DNA from: Cyathus striatus
Taxonomy: Eukaryota; Basidiomycota; Agaricomycetes; Agaricales; Nidulariaceae
Reading direction: 5' to 3'
Length of the DNA stretch: 64,000 bases
Assembly: GCA_025738555.1 (NCBI GenBank)
Contig: JAOVFP010000020.1
Location: 620,001 to 684,000 of the forward strand
In this document: positions 25,947-38,020 of the stretch, piece by piece
Layout: each line of letters starts with the position of its first letter
How positions within the stretch are numbered: position 1 is the first letter of the stretch
Translations under genes and position numbers: made by a program
Notes under the pieces: generated by a model
The model's input: the letters and a program-made list of their open reading frames with translations, nothing else
Database searches by the model: none
Told to the model about the DNA's origin: nothing

Positions 25947-28900
25947 TCAGTTGGAACATGATGCAAGCTGATAGAGCCTTTTTTCAACAGTTTCTCTAAG
26001 CCAGAAATAACAAAGATCAAGTTGCTTCATGCGCCCATGGTGTTCTGGATTCTTGGTGACAGAGATGGCAGACTGGCTGTCAATGTGAAGAGGACTAGAA
26101 GTGGGAATGGGAAAGCCAAATTCCTTCATGATATTCTGCATCCAAAGTATCTCTTTGCCAGCTTCAACAGTAGCAATGTACTCTGCTTCAGTAGTGGATA
26201 AAGTTACTATAGTTTGTAACTTGCTAGACCAGCCAATGGCACCTCCACCAATCAGAGTTACATAACCACCAGTAGAATGACCTGTGTCTTTGCAATCACC
26301 ATGGGAAGCATCACAATAAGTGAGAAAGAGTTTGTCTCCTTTGGCAGCACTATAGGTCAACTTGTAGTCAAGAGTTCCCTTCAAGTATCTGAAGAGATGT
26401 TTGACAGCTAACCAGTGTTGCATGCCAGGGTTGGAGTTGAATCGACCTAAGTACCCAATAGCAAAAGCAATGTCTGGTCTTGTAGTGATAGCAAGATATT
26501 GTAGAGATCCTACAGCACTTAGATAAGGGATGGAGGCCATCTCAGAATGTTCCTCAGCTGTTTGAGGACCCATAGACTTGGTCAGAATGAGACCATGATT
26601 CATAGGAGTTCCACAAGGTTTGCAATCACTCATGCCATATCTGTCAAGCATATCCAGCACATACTGGTGCTGTGAGAGAGTAATAGAGCGATTGGGACGA
26701 TCCCTGTCTATCTTAACACCCAGAAGGAAAGATGTGGGGCCCAAATCTCGAAGTTTGAAGTGGGCAGAAAGCTGCTTGACTGTTTCATCAGCAGCAGAAG
26801 GAGAAGTTGATGCAATGGTAATATCATCAATGTAAACAGGCATGATGATCTTAGTGTCACCCTTTGAGTAAATGTAGACTGAGTGGTCTGAATGAGTTCT
26901 AGTAAAGCCCATAGTGGTTAGAACATCTTGAAGCTTCTTTCTCCATTGTCTAGCAGCTTGTTTAAGTCCATACAGTGATTTCCTAAGTCTGCATACATGA
27001 TTTGGACCACCTTGATGGAATCCTTCTGGTTGAAGCATGTATATCTCCTCCTCCAAGTCACCATATGTAAAGGCAGATGAGATGTCAACAGATTGCATAG
27101 TCATGTCTTTGATAGCAGACAGAGCAGCTACAAGCCTGAGAGAGGCAGGACGAAATGTTGGTGCAAATATCTCTGTGTAATCATATCCAGGACGTTGTGA
27201 GTACCTTTTGCAACAACTCTAGACTTGTATCGCTCAACAGCCCCAGTAGGAGTTGGCTTGATCTTGAATACCCATCTAGAGTCTATAGCCTTCTTTCCTG
27301 GGGGCAATTCCACAATATCCCAAGTTCCATTTCGCATCAATGACATGATTTCATCATTGCAAGCTTCCTGCCATTGTTGTGCATCAGGGGCTTTCATGGC
27401 AAGCTTGTAGTTCTTGGGATCAACTCCTGTTGATGCAGCTCCAGCAAATTGAACCTCCTGATACCCCCCCAGATCATCTTCACTGCTATTATCCTCTAAT
27501 GCATCAGGCTCCTGAATATCCTCATCTGGGTCATCAGGTAGAGGAGCAGGTGATGATGGTACTCTTACTTTCCACCACTCACCAGGAGGCCTAACATCCC
27601 TTCTGGGACGCCTCTGAGCCAGTGGAGGAGTAGCAGGTAGAGCAGGAGGAGCAGGAGGTGGTGGTGAGGGAGTGGGAGTTGGGTTTGGTGTGGCAGTAGG
27701 AGATGATATAGGAGTTGTAGGTGGACTAGTTGGAGAGCTAGAACGATTTGGAAGTGATATGGAAACATCAGGAAAGGGAATGGATGAATCTGTAGATTCA
27801 TAGACAGCAGGCTCTGGAGAAGAGATAATGTGAGGTGGAATTGGAGATGTTGGCTTGGATAGGCCAGGAAAGAGCCTTTCATCAAATTCAGCTCTCTCTG
27901 AGATAACAGTCTTCTTGGTGGTTGGATTGTAGAATTTCCAAGCCTTGTACCCAGCTGGGTAACCAATGAAGACACATTTTTGCATATGTGGCTGAAGGGA
28001 CTTTCTCTGCTCTTTGTGCACAAAGACATAAGCAGTACAACCCCAAACTCGCAGATTGCTAAGGTTAGGTTTCTGGCCATGCCATGCCTCATAGGGTGTC
28101 TTGTCGGGCAGAGAAGAAGTGGGAAGGCGATTCCACACATAAACCATAGAAGATAGGCATTCACCCCAAAATGATGGAGGGAGATGAGACTCATTGAGCA
28201 TAGCTGTAACATCATCAGCCATAGTGCGATTTGCACGCTCTGCAACTCCATTTTGCTGAGGTCTGGCAGGAGCAGTATGTCTCCTTACAATTCCACATCT
28301 ATCTGTGAACTTGATGAATGCATTAGACATGTATTCACCTCCCTTGTCATCCTGTAAAGCTTTAATCTTTCTCCCCAAGTTGGTTCTCAACCAATGACTT
28401 GTAACTCCTGAAAGCATCAAATGCACCACTCTTCTTCTTCAAGAAGGCAACACAACGATATCTGGTGTAATCATCAATGAATGTGATCCAGTATCTATAG
28501 CCAGATGGAGTCTGAGTAGGCAAAGGGCCATGGAGGTCAGAATGAATGAGCTCTAAGGGGGCAGAAGTGCGAGATTCAGATGAAGGGAATGGATTAGAAT
28601 GCATCTTGCCAGCTAAGCAAGGTTCACAAATAGGGTCAGGCTTCTCCTTGGACTTGATGACAATCCCTGTAGCCATGTCTTCAGATATAAGTTTCTGAAT
28701 GTCTGCATAATAATATGGTGTGCAAGACGACGATGCCATAGCTGTAAATCCATGGGGCAAGTTGAAGAAATGTTGGCTACTTCAGAAACAGCAGAAAGGG
28801 CTTCTGTCTCTCCATCCAAGTATGCATTATTGTTGGCAGTGATGGAAGCAGAGAATATAAGACTTCCATTCTTGCTGAAATCAACATACTGTGATCCAGC

Positions 28901-29542
28901 AGTCATAATGATGCCCTTGCAACGAGTTAAGTAGAGACAGGAGAGTAGATTGTTTCTGAGCTGGGGTACATGCAGGACTCTGGTGAATTCTATAGATCTG
29001 GATACCTTTCCTCTAATCACTGGGTGAAAGACCACAGTGCCCACTCCTTGGGAATAAATGATTTTCCCATCAGCTAACTTGATTGGAACCTTCTTGGGTG
29101 CATAATTGCGAACCCAATGACGATGGGGTGTCATATGACAAGATGCCCCTGTATCTGTGTTCCAATCAAAGTCTGCATCAAGTTGGAGTGGGTAGGAAGG
29201 ATCTGAGGGATCCAGAGAACGAGTACTTGCATTTCCAGCAAATTCAGTAGTATCTCCATTGAAATCTGAATCAAATGTGACATCAGCAGAGGCAGTAGTA
29301 ACTTGTGAAGTGGAGGATTGTGCTATGGAAGCAGTGGAAGATGGAGAAGGCTGTGGAGAACCAGTGGAAGATGGCAGACTAGATGAAGATATGCCAGGAG
29401 AGGTGCTTTTGAATGAAGTGGAACCTGGAATGGAAGACCTAGTGGTAGCCTGCTTATGAGCCTGTGATCTTGCTCTTTTGAATCTGTAGCAGTTGGATAG
29501 AGCGTGACCAACTCGAGTGCAGAATTCACAAGTAATAGGCAT
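25947..29542 (-). pseudogene. Copia pol polyprotein, frameshifted (copy 1)
   Basis: Order in sense: zinc knuckle CEFCTRVGHALSNC at the very N-terminus (start at 29542), Ser/Thr-rich linker, aspartic protease with DTGASCHM, GAG-pre-integrase with WHRRLAHH and C-x2-C (CEPCLAGK), integrase core (IHSDLHGPL, FIDDYTRY, DDKGGEY, PQQNGVAER), reverse transcriptase with the YIDD box, and RNase H (YCDASHGD). Frame breaks occur at about 28,712 (2-bp insertion), 28,379 (shared with copy 3), about 27,200 and about 25,977. Catalytic residues themselves are present. There is no UBN2/capsid domain upstream of the zinc knuckle. Confidence 0.88.
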
Positions 29543-29818
29543 GGTGTCACCAATGTCCAGATGTGAGGAGACAAAGCAGGTGATCTAGAATAACAAGACC
29601 AAAGGAATGTGATTTGAAATGCACTGTGGGTAATGACCCAGACAGCACTCTGAATGGATGTGCAGAGGAGAAAGACCAGAGTGTGGTAGGAACTGCACTG
29701 TCGGTAAAATCCCAGACAGCACAAGTAGAAGGAAGGTGATAAGTTGTAGTGGAACTACCAGAACAACTGGGTAAAAAGAATGTGGAGTGGAGGTTGATTT
29801 AACAAGCAAGCAGTTAAA

Positions 29819-29835
29819 GCTCGGGGCCCATAACC
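29819..29835 (-). other. Primer-binding site, half-tRNA(iMet) type
   Basis: Directly after the 5' LTR, the sense strand reads GGTTATGGGCCCCGAGC. GGTTATGGGCCC is the same core as the Drosophila copia PBS, which pairs with the anticodon-stem region of initiator tRNA-Met rather than its 3' end (established for copia). The same core follows the LTR of every other element here. Confidence 0.75.
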
Positions 29836-30162
29836 TGTGAGATGTACAACCAGGGCAGTGACCTGCAGGACTGAGAGAGACAGTAGAGTCTGAAGTCCAA
29901 TGTACAGTGAGCAAGTATTAGATTGAAGTAGTATGTGTACAGCTTACCTGAAGTCCAATGTACAGTGAGCAAGTGGGGATTGCCACTGTAGGACCTCAGG
30001 ATTATATACTACTAGCTTATCTACCAAAGTCCGAGGGTCTAAGGGTCCAAGGGTCGGTCCAACCAAGGTCTAAGGGTCCAACCAAGGTCCCAACCCAGGT
30101 CCAGTACCTAAGTTTACCTAAGGTTCATTAGTCAGCAGAGAAGTGTCAGATCACTTCTAACA
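29836..30162 (-). repeat. LTR-1 copy B (5' LTR of copy 1), 327 bp
   Basis: Same family as copy A, with one fewer ACCTAAGT-type repeat and rearranged GGGTCC repeats. It ends at 30162 against Copia pol sequence of copy 2 (TATGGTGTGC...), without a matching duplication on the far side. Confidence 0.85.
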
Positions 30163-31592
30163 TATGGTGTGCAAGATGACGATGCCATAGCTGTAAATCC
30201 ATGGGACAAGTTGAAGAAATGTTGGCTACTTCAGAAACAGCAGAAAGGGCTTCTGTCTCTCCATCCAAGTATGCATTATTGTTGGCAGTGATGGAAGCAG
30301 AGAATATGAGACTTCCATTCTTGCTGAAATCAACATACTGTGATCCAGCAGTCATAATGATGCCCTTGCAACGAGTTAAGTAGAGACAGGAGAGTAGATT
30401 GTTTCTGAGCTGGGGTACATGCAGGACTCTGGTGAATTCTATAGATCTGGATACCTTTCCTCTAATCACTGGGTGAAAGACCACAGTGCCCACTCCTTGG
30501 GAATAAATGATTTTCCCATCAGCTAACTTGATTGGAACTTTCTTGGGTGCATAATTGCGAACCCAATGGCGATGGGGTGTCATATGACAAGATGCCCCTG
30601 TATCTGTGTTCCAATCAAAGTCTGCATCAAGTTGAAGTGGGTAGGAAGGATCTGAGGGATCCAGAGAATGAGTACTTGCATTTCCAGCAAATTCAGTAGC
30701 ATCTCCATTGAATTCTGAATCAAATTTGACATCAGCAGAGGCAGTAGTAACTTCTGAAGTGGAGGATTGTGCTCTGGAAGCAGTGGAAGAGGGAGAAGGC
30801 TGTGGAGAACCAGTGGAAGATGGCAGACTAGATGAAGATATGCCAGGAGAGGTGCTTTTGGATGAAGTGGAACCTGGAATGGAAGACCTAGTGGTAGCCT
30901 GCTTATGAGCCTGTGATCTTGCTCTTTTGAATCTGTAGCAGTTGGATAGAGAGTGACCAACTCGAGTGCAATATTCACAAGTAATATGTTAGAAGTGATC
31001 TGACACTTCTCTGCTGACTAATGAACCTTAGGTAGACTTAGGTAAACTTAGGTACTGGACCTGGGTTGGGACCTTGGTTGGACCCTTAGACCTTGGTTGG
31101 ACCCTTGGACCCTTGGACCCTTAGACCCTCGGACTTTGGTAGATAAGCTAGTAGTATATAATCCTGAGGTCCTACAGTGGCAATCCCCACTTGCTCACTG
31201 TACATTGGACTTCAGGTAAGCTGTACACATACTACTTCAATCTAACACTTGCTCACTGTACATTGGACTTCAGACCCTATTGTGTCTCTCTCAGTCCTGC
31301 AGGTCACTGCCCTGGTTGTACATCTCACATAATAGGCATGGTGTCACCAATGTCTGGTTGTGAGGAGAGAAAGCAGGTGGTTGATCTAGGATAACTAGAA
31401 AGACCAAAGGAATGTGGTTGGGAAGTGCACTGTTGGTAAAATCCCAGACAGCACACTGAGGGAATGTAGATGGGTGGGAAGAAGGAAGGTGATAAGTTGT
31501 AGTGGATATCCCAGAACAACAGTAGTCCAAAGATGCAAAGTAGAGGTTGATCTGACAAGCAAGCAAGCAGTTAAAGCTCAGGGCCCATAACC
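30163..31592 (-). mobile_element. Copia copy 2, 5' fragment (pol-type), split by a solo LTR
   Basis: Minus-strand fragment with leader, zinc knuckle, protease (DTGASCHM) and GAG-pre-integrase up to LQLWHRHLAHH, where it is cut off by LTR B. The coding frame is open from about 30,980 to 30,163. It is interrupted at the start codon region by solo LTR C. Its leader (31,337-31,575) is clearly related to copy 1 and also lacks a capsid domain. PBS at 31576-31592. Its adjoining LTR (31593 onward) is a different family from LTR-1. Confidence 0.8.
30987..31329 (+). repeat. Solo LTR-1 (copy C) with 5-bp target duplication
   Basis: 343 bp, same length as copy A but opposite orientation. It is flanked by TAATA at 30982-30986 and TAATA at 31330-31334. 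Removing it restores the Copia leader/start codon sequence seen in copies 1 and 3, so it inserted into copy 2 and later collapsed by LTR-LTR recombination. Confidence 0.92.
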
Positions 31593-31828
31593 TGTTAGAA
31601 TAGCAAAGTGACCACACCAGGGTTTGAACCTGGGACCTATCTGATAGTTTCAGAGTGCTCTAACCAACTGAGCTATATGGTCTTGTTCAAGTGAAAGTTG
31701 GGTTGTATTATATATACCCAAGGACCAAGTGTGTTATTCCTGCCAAGAGCCTCTGTGTATTACTGGGTAGGCATATATATGGAATACTCAGGGACTCTAC
31801 CTGTCACATGACTAATACATCATCATGC
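31593..31828 (-). repeat. Putative LTR-3 (5' LTR of copy 2)
   Basis: It abuts the PBS of copy 2 exactly where an LTR must end. In sense it would begin TGTTGCATGATG (31828) and finish CTATTCTAACA (31593), giving TG..CA ends. TATA-like GGTATATATAATAC lies at about 31,710. Beyond 31828 the sequence is Gypsy reverse transcriptase. The outer boundary is inferred because no second copy is in the window. It contains a tRNA-like sequence. Confidence 0.5.
31609..31682 (-). tRNA. tRNA-like sequence inside putative LTR-3 (probably not a functional tRNA)
   Basis: 74 nt fold as a cloverleaf: acceptor GACCATA/TGTGGTC, D stem GCTC/GAGC with AGTTGGTTA loop, T arm CCAGG-TTCAAAC-CCTGG, discriminator A. A box (TAGCTCAGTTGG) and B box (GGTTCAAACCC) are intact. 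The anticodon stem CTCTG/CAGAT has a C-T mismatch, and loop AAACTAT lacks the invariant U33, so isotype is unassigned and decoding is doubtful. No CCA or T4 terminator follows. Confidence 0.6.
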
Positions 31829-34800
31829 AACAAACTAGCTATTCAAATGAGCTATAGCAAGTGCAAAAAGCAGTCTTCCACTCATCTCCATCAGTGATGC
31901 AGACTAAGTGGTAAGTGTGGCAGAGATCAATCTTGGTGTAGATTCTAGCCTTGTGAGAAGAGTCAAGGAGGTCAGAAATAAGGGGAAGGGGATATCAATC
32001 CTTTTTAGAGATTGCATTGAGCCCACAGAAATTGATACAGAGTTGAAAGGATCTATCTTTCTTCCAGACAAAGAGCAATGGTGCTCCATGTGGAGAATGA
32101 AAAGGATGGATGAAGCCAATCCAGAGATGTTCATTGATGAACTCTTGTAGAGAGGCCAACTTGTGTCAGAAGTAACAAGAATAAAGGAGGGTGGTTGAGA
32201 GGATAGAGTAATAAAGGAGCAAGGAGGGTGATGAGAGAGCAAATAACTCAGACACAAACACTGACACAGACACAAGATGGGGAGGAAACTTGTTGACAAC
32301 TACCAAGATACAGAGTGTTTATATACTGAGGGAGTCTACCAAAGTCCAACCAAGGTCCTGTAACTAAGGTAACTGACAGCTGTCAATCTGTCAATCACAT
32401 ATCTGTCAATCACAGAACTGTCAAGTATGACAGGTGACAAGTGACAGCTGTCAAAGAAGCTGTGCAACCCTGAATATCTAACAACTTGGACTGTGAGAGT
32501 GAATATATAGTACCAACTAGAGGAGACATACCTTCCTCCAAGTTGATCCAGAGATCATAAGGGCAATGTGGAGCAAGAGTGTCTGCTCATGTTTTGCTGA
32601 AGACATCAGCAAACTTGTGATATTCTGGAGGAATATTAGAAAGGTCCACAGCTTCTGCAGCCATGGCAGTGGCAGAAGCTGAAACTATGGCACTAACTTG
32701 TATTCTAAACATTTGTGAGCCTGCAAGCTTACTAGCCTGGAGAAAAGCTGCAGTGTTAATGAGTGAGATACTGGAAGGTGGACTATTGTCTGACAGAGGA
32801 ACAGAAGATGAAGCTGGTGAAGGAGGGGTTTGCAAAGAGGCTGATGCCTTCAGAGCAGGTGTTGACAAAGATAGAGAAGATTCTCCTAGGACTGGGGTTT
32901 GGAAGCTAAGTATACATCTCTCAGTCCAGTCAATCAACAGATTGTGTTGGGAGAGCCAGTTAAATCCTAATACCATGGAGCAGGAAAAATCAAGCAGAGT
33001 TATATAGAAATCAATATCCATGCATTCACCAGTAGGAAACATTACAGATAATAAAGTACTCTCTGTAAGTATGGAGTTAGAGGTACTGTCAAATAGTTTC
33101 AATGTAATGGGAGGGACCAGAGTTGTGGGAAGGTTGTGCTTTCTCACAAATGACAAGTCAGCAAAACAATGGGTTGAACCAGAATTGATGAGCAAGAGAA
33201 AAGATAGGGGCATATCTGGCACAGCTGGAGAAAATGAAGTCAATGGAATATGTACAGCTTGGGGGTCAAAAAGAGCAGATGCATTTAGTCTTATCTCCTT
33301 AGGTGCACAGGAGAGATTAATGCAGCCTTCAGCCTGTGCAGAGTCACTGGAGCTGCTCTCTATTTTTTCAAACTCTCAGCTGAGTTTACTGAGGGAGTTG
33401 CCTTGGTAGAGGTGGCAGTAGTTGCATGGGCTTTGGCAGCAGAGGCTGCCTTGCAACAGTCCTTGGCCTGATGACTGGCATTGCCACAGAATAGGCAAAG
33501 CTTCTGGTCCAGGCAGCATGTGCATTCTTCCAGGGTGAGTTTCCCATCAGAACTAAGCTTCCCAGTCAAGTCTAGCACCTTGGACTGGTTCTGCTTTTGC
33601 TTGTTTTTGGGTTTCCCCAAGGACAAAGTGGAGGTAGAAGAGGCAGAGGTGGAGGATGAGGAGGACTGAATCTTGGAGGAGGAGGAAGAATTCAAAGTTG
33701 ACTTCAAATTCTGATTGCCCTTGGGCTTCTCCTCAATGTTGTGCTTAGTGTTGCACTCCCAATACCTCTGGTTATAGCCTTGGGCTATCCTCTTAGTTTC
33801 TGAAAGAAACTTCAGCCAGCCTTGCTCTCAATGAGAGAGAGCATCCTTCAAATGAGGACAGAGGCCATGGTAGTATGCCAAGTTGAGGGCAGCATATTCA
33901 TTAAACTTGATCTCATATGTAGTGAGATACTGGTTATCCTCCATGTGGAGGGAGAATATGTGGATTTCAGCCTCACCAACAGGGTTGGTATGGCCGAAGT
34001 GAGTATGGAGGAGCTGAATGAAATAGCTTCATGAATCCATCCATGGCTTGTAGATGTTGTCATCTAGATGAGTGGCAAACAGATTGCTTGCCAAGCCATG
34101 GAGGAAAGTCAACACATAGTTGACCTTAGAGGAGTTGTCCAGGTACAACTGGGGGTTGTTCTGGAACACCAAGTGGACTTGCATGATGAAAGGTTCCAAA
34201 TTCAAGGTGTTGGAGCCATCGAAATTGTCCAGCTAGTTAACTTTCTTCTCCTGAACAGGAGGAGGAGGTAGTGGAAGTGGTGGTGGCAGGGCAAAGTAAC
34301 CTGCCACAGAGGCCACCATTTTCAGGATCTCATCCCTGGTGAAATTGTAGTGGTGTGGTAGGCGATGGGGGTCATGGTAGGCATCCCTGGAGGGAGGCCT
34401 TGAAGGAGGTTCTGAGGGAGAATTGGAGGGAGGATTAGAGGGAGGACCTCCAGGGCCATTTGGTCTGCCAGGACCATTGCTACTGGTACCTGCCTGCTCA
34501 TCATCATCCCCTTGATTGTTGTCTCCATGATCATTATCTCTGGAACTGTTACCATCATCTCCAGTATCGTCTGGAGGCCTGCCATTCTCAACCCCAGCAG
34601 AATTACCAGCAGAGGGAGGTAGTGGTGGAGGAAGTCCTCCACTGCCTGATGCTACAGGCTGTTGGGCGGGTGGTGAATGGGCTGTGGGTGTTTGCTACTG
34701 GTATGCAGCTACACCTTCTGGAGGAAGCTGAGTATCCACTGGTTCTATGGATGCAGTGGGGACAAGAGTGGGGTTGAACAGAATGCTCAATGGGATTGGT

Positions 34801-35068
34801 TGAGGTGTGTGCAATTGATTGTTGTGAACTGGCTGAAGTTCACGAGTTGCACAATGCATGGAGGCAATTCCTCCAGCAATGAGAGCACTAGCAGATGGTG
34901 GGTCATTCTGCAAGGAGAGAGGCAGAGCAGAGTCAACATGATAAGGTGTGTTACTGGCGTTATGTTCATGAGCTTGCTGAGCAGCTATATGATTGCTATG
35001 GTACACATCATTTTGCTGCTGTTCATGGCTCCTAGCATGTGCAGTCTGAGTCTGTGTGTGGGTAGCCA
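31829..35068 (-). pseudogene. Decayed Ty3/Gypsy gag-pol
   Basis: In sense from 35068: Gag beginning MATHTQTQTAHARSHEQQQ, a Pro/Gly/Asp-rich segment, a capsid region (LEPFIMQVHLVFQNNPQLY and MEDNQYLTTYEIKFNEYA), and zinc knuckle LCLFCGNASHQAKDC near 33,480. Then come a retropepsin-like protease (INSGSTHCFADLSF), IPPEYHKFADVF, and the start of reverse transcriptase ([34 protein letters not shown]). In-frame stops and frame changes occur in Gag (about 34,232, 34,033 and 33,830). It is interrupted by a solo LTR at 32164-32483 and ends within RT near 31,830. The rest of pol is missing. Confidence 0.82.
32164..32483 (-). repeat. Solo LTR-2 with 5-bp target duplication
   Basis: 320 bp, TG..CA, in minus orientation; same family as the LTRs of the gag-only element at 44068-45989. 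Flanked by ACTTG at 32159-32163 and ACTTG at 32484-32488. It split the Gypsy pol between protease and RT. Confidence 0.92.
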
Positions 35069-36746
35069 TGAGAGAAAGAAAAGTGTTATGTGAGGAATCC
35101 AAGGTGGTAGTTTCATATACTGTCACAACCATGCCCCTAGCCTGACTTGGCAGTGGAGTACAAGAGGGTGACTGTGGAGAAACGAAGGGTGAGTAATAGA
35201 TGAAAGCAGAGAACAATAACTCAGGGGGTAGGACTTCAGCTTCAGCTTATGTGCTGCACCCCTGGGATTCCCAGTCCTGGATTTCAGAGTAAGGGCAAGC
35301 CCTTCAGAGAAGACAAGAGACAAAGAGATGAGAGATAGAACTCAAGTCAGACTAAAGGGTGAGGACATAGTTCAATATGAAACTAAAAACTAAAGTACAA
35401 ATCAAGTGCTACTTAAATACTAGAGACTTGGAGTAAGTAAAGGCTGCTGGCCAAGGCCAGTGGAGAAGTACAGTCAGGGTAGGCATATGTAGAATGAAGA
35501 CTATAACTAATTAAACATAATAAAACACATTGGAGAAGTGAGTGCATATGGTGGTGTAAAGTGAAACTGATAGTGGTGCACTTAAGAATGATAAGTGACT
35601 CACTATGTAATGTATACTACATTACTGAGGGGATAGCTCAGTAGAATGAAAGAAAGGAAAGGAGAGTAATCTATGTACAGTAATCAATAAGTAATCTATA
35701 TACAGTAATCAATAAGTAATATTAAAAGCATAATCAAAGTCCAGAATAATAAAAGGAAATGGTGGAGTAATAGATTAGAGGTCTGAAGGTAGGTGATATG
35801 GGATATGACAGTGATTCTCCCTTTGTTTCTGTAGTTATCCTTTGTTTCTATGCTTATTTCTTCATATATATGCTTTTTTCCTTCTCTCTGTAGTTCTCAC
35901 TTTGTCTCTATGCTATTATTCTTGTCTCTAAAGTCATAAACTCATTTCCATGCTAATTTCTTTATCCATATAGTTATTTCCTTGTTTTTTTTACTTTATT
36001 ATGAGGTTCTCTACATTGTTATAATATTCTCTGCATCATTACAGTGCAGTCTACTTTGTCATGGTTCTCTCTAGTTCTTTATGGTGCTCCATACATTGTT
36101 ATCCTGCTCTCTGAATTGCTAAAATGCTATCTAATTACTTTGATATGGTGCTCAGCACTTTATTATAGTGTTCTCAATATTGTTATACTATTCTCTAAAT
36201 TGTTGCAGTGCTCTCAGTGTTGGTATTGTTAATATATACATCTTCACCATGAGTCATGACAGTCTTTGTCTTTTATTAACCACATAATTTCATTGTTAAT
36301 TGTACTTCTCTCATGCATATTAAAACAATTACTTAAAACAAGAGGCAACCTGTGGGCACATGGGTAAGGGTTCTCACAGGTACAGGTGTGGGTCAGCTTC
36401 AAAACACCTGAGAGTTACCTGTGCACTTCCTTATTAGAGTGAATAGAAGTGAAATACTAGAGAGACAATAAATATAATCTGTTGTTTAGTGGGGGATAAA
36501 TTCACTGAGGTAAGGTGAGTTGGATACAGATTTTTATAGGACAGGAAATTGAGTATATTACTTAACAAGAATTAGTTCTGCAACATAAGTTAGGAGGGGC
36601 TGGTCCATAAGGTAGATATAAATTTGTGATATAGATGGAGCAGTGGTTCAAGATGGAGAATAGAATATACAAGACTTGGGGATGGGGAGACTCAGTTATA
36701 GTGTGAGTGTCAAGTTTGGTACAATGTCAAGTTTTCTTGTGCTATT
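35069..36746. other. Gypsy leader/possible LTR remnants and a tandem repeat
   Basis: Sequence upstream of the Gypsy Gag start. TGTCACAACCATGCCCC at about 35,121 could mark an LTR edge, but I cannot find its partner. From about 35,815 to 36,225 a degenerate CT/AT-rich tandem array appears (TCTCTGTAGTTCTCACTTTG, then TTGTTATANTRTTCTCT units). No gene recognised. Confidence 0.45.
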
Positions 36747-36895
36747 TGTCAGAAGTAACAAGGATAGAGGGGGTGGATGGAGAGAGAATAGAGGATAATA
36801 AGAGCAAAAACTCAGACACAGACACAGACACAGACACAGATGGGGAGGAAACTTGTTAACTACTACCAAGTTACAGAGTGTAATTATAAACAGTA
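36747..36895 (-). repeat. LTR-2 fragment
   Basis: Begins TGTCAGAAGTAACAAGGATAG and runs through the (ACAGAC)n segment and GGGGAGGAAACTTGTTAAC to about 36,895, where similarity to LTR-2 stops. About half of the LTR is missing. Confidence 0.7.
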
Positions 36896-38020
36896 TAGTC
36901 ACTGGTGCTAGTTCTGGGAAGGCAGACAAGGTATGTATACCAATCTCATATCCTCTATTCTGCAGTTGAACTCATACATATATACTGATATCATCATAAA
37001 TATGATGGAGTGTATATATTCTATATGAGCTTCATCACCAATTCACCCTACTTGATACATACACACCTTGCAGTATGAACAATGCTCCATGCAAGCTTCG
37101 AAACCCCAGCTCCATTGTTCATCAGTACCACTACCACAACTATGTCTGCAGCTATACAATCCATGCCTGCCTTATTCCCTTCACAAAGACACTTCTCTAT
37201 GTCATTACAGTACAAAACTGATGGTCATTCTATTTAGCTTGTTGTGTAGGAATTCACTGTCAGTGATTATCAGAGGAATATCTGCCAAGTCCAGACTCAC
37301 ACATTAGCTTTGCAACAAAACAGAACCTCTTACAAACACATGATGCTCTTGACAGTTCCCTTCTGTATTTGAAACATCCAAGAACCACTATTCAACATTG
37401 GTTTGAACACAAATATAAGGAAGTGGAGGTTTTCCTTCTAAGAATGTTCTTGGCAGCATTGTAAATGGGCTTAGTTGAAGGGGTTTAGAGTTAAAAGGGC
37501 AAAAAGAGGGTTACTAGGGAGTAATAGCTATGAAACTATGTAAGGGTCATCACTTACTCTTGCTAACAGTCAAGCAAGGGCAAGTCCAGGGGAATATCTG
37601 CAGAATACACAAGGTAATTCCAGGCAAAAGGGGGGATGAACACACTTAGTATATTGGCTTGTATACTATAACACTTGTTTGTAACTACTATTTTAATAAT
37701 ACTAAACTCCTTTGAGGTCCTGGAAAGGCTTAGATTACATGGGTTGTTACACTTGAAAGTAAATGGATTGTCATGAATATGCTAAGTTGCACTAATAGTG
37801 GAAGAGTTAATACAGGATTGCTTGGTCTACATGAGCAGGTTTGTGAGCTTTATATACTACTGAAAAAGTGGAGTTCTTAGGTACTGTAAAGTTACTGTAC
37901 AGGTATAATATATGTCTAGATAGAGTAATTAACTATGATGCTGGGATGAGGGATGTGCACATTTCAAGAGGTAAGGTCTGGATAGGAGAACATTGGTCAT
38001 ATCATCTTGAAGGTTGCAGG
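36896..38020. other. CpG-depleted spacer, no gene recognised
   Basis: AT-rich, with short meaningless open frames only; no motif of a transposon protein is recognisable. Confidence 0.45.

Larger units (their letters stand above)
25431..30162 (-). mobile_element. Copia LTR retrotransposon copy 1 (pol-type, no capsid gag)
   Basis: Near-complete element in minus orientation: 3' LTR 25431-25773, polypurine tract (seven G in sense) 25774-25780, pol fragments 25947-29542, a short leader, PBS 29819-29835 and 5' LTR 29836-30162. LTRs begin TG and end CA. The flanking 5-mers (ATATA left, TATGG right) do not match, so target duplication is absent and one flank has probably been exchanged by LTR recombination. 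The leader between PBS and first ATG is only about 290 bp and encodes no capsid domain. It is highly similar to copy 3 at 39313-43956. Confidence 0.88.

Noticed and set aside
35121..35330. Gypsy LTR edge at TGTCACAACC
   Set aside because: No second copy or duplication found in the window, so borders cannot be set.
36345..36425. tRNA-Leu-like stretch (GGCAACCTGTGGGCACATGG...)
   Set aside because: Acceptor and anticodon arms do not pair convincingly and the B box is degenerate; perhaps an old SINE, not supportable.
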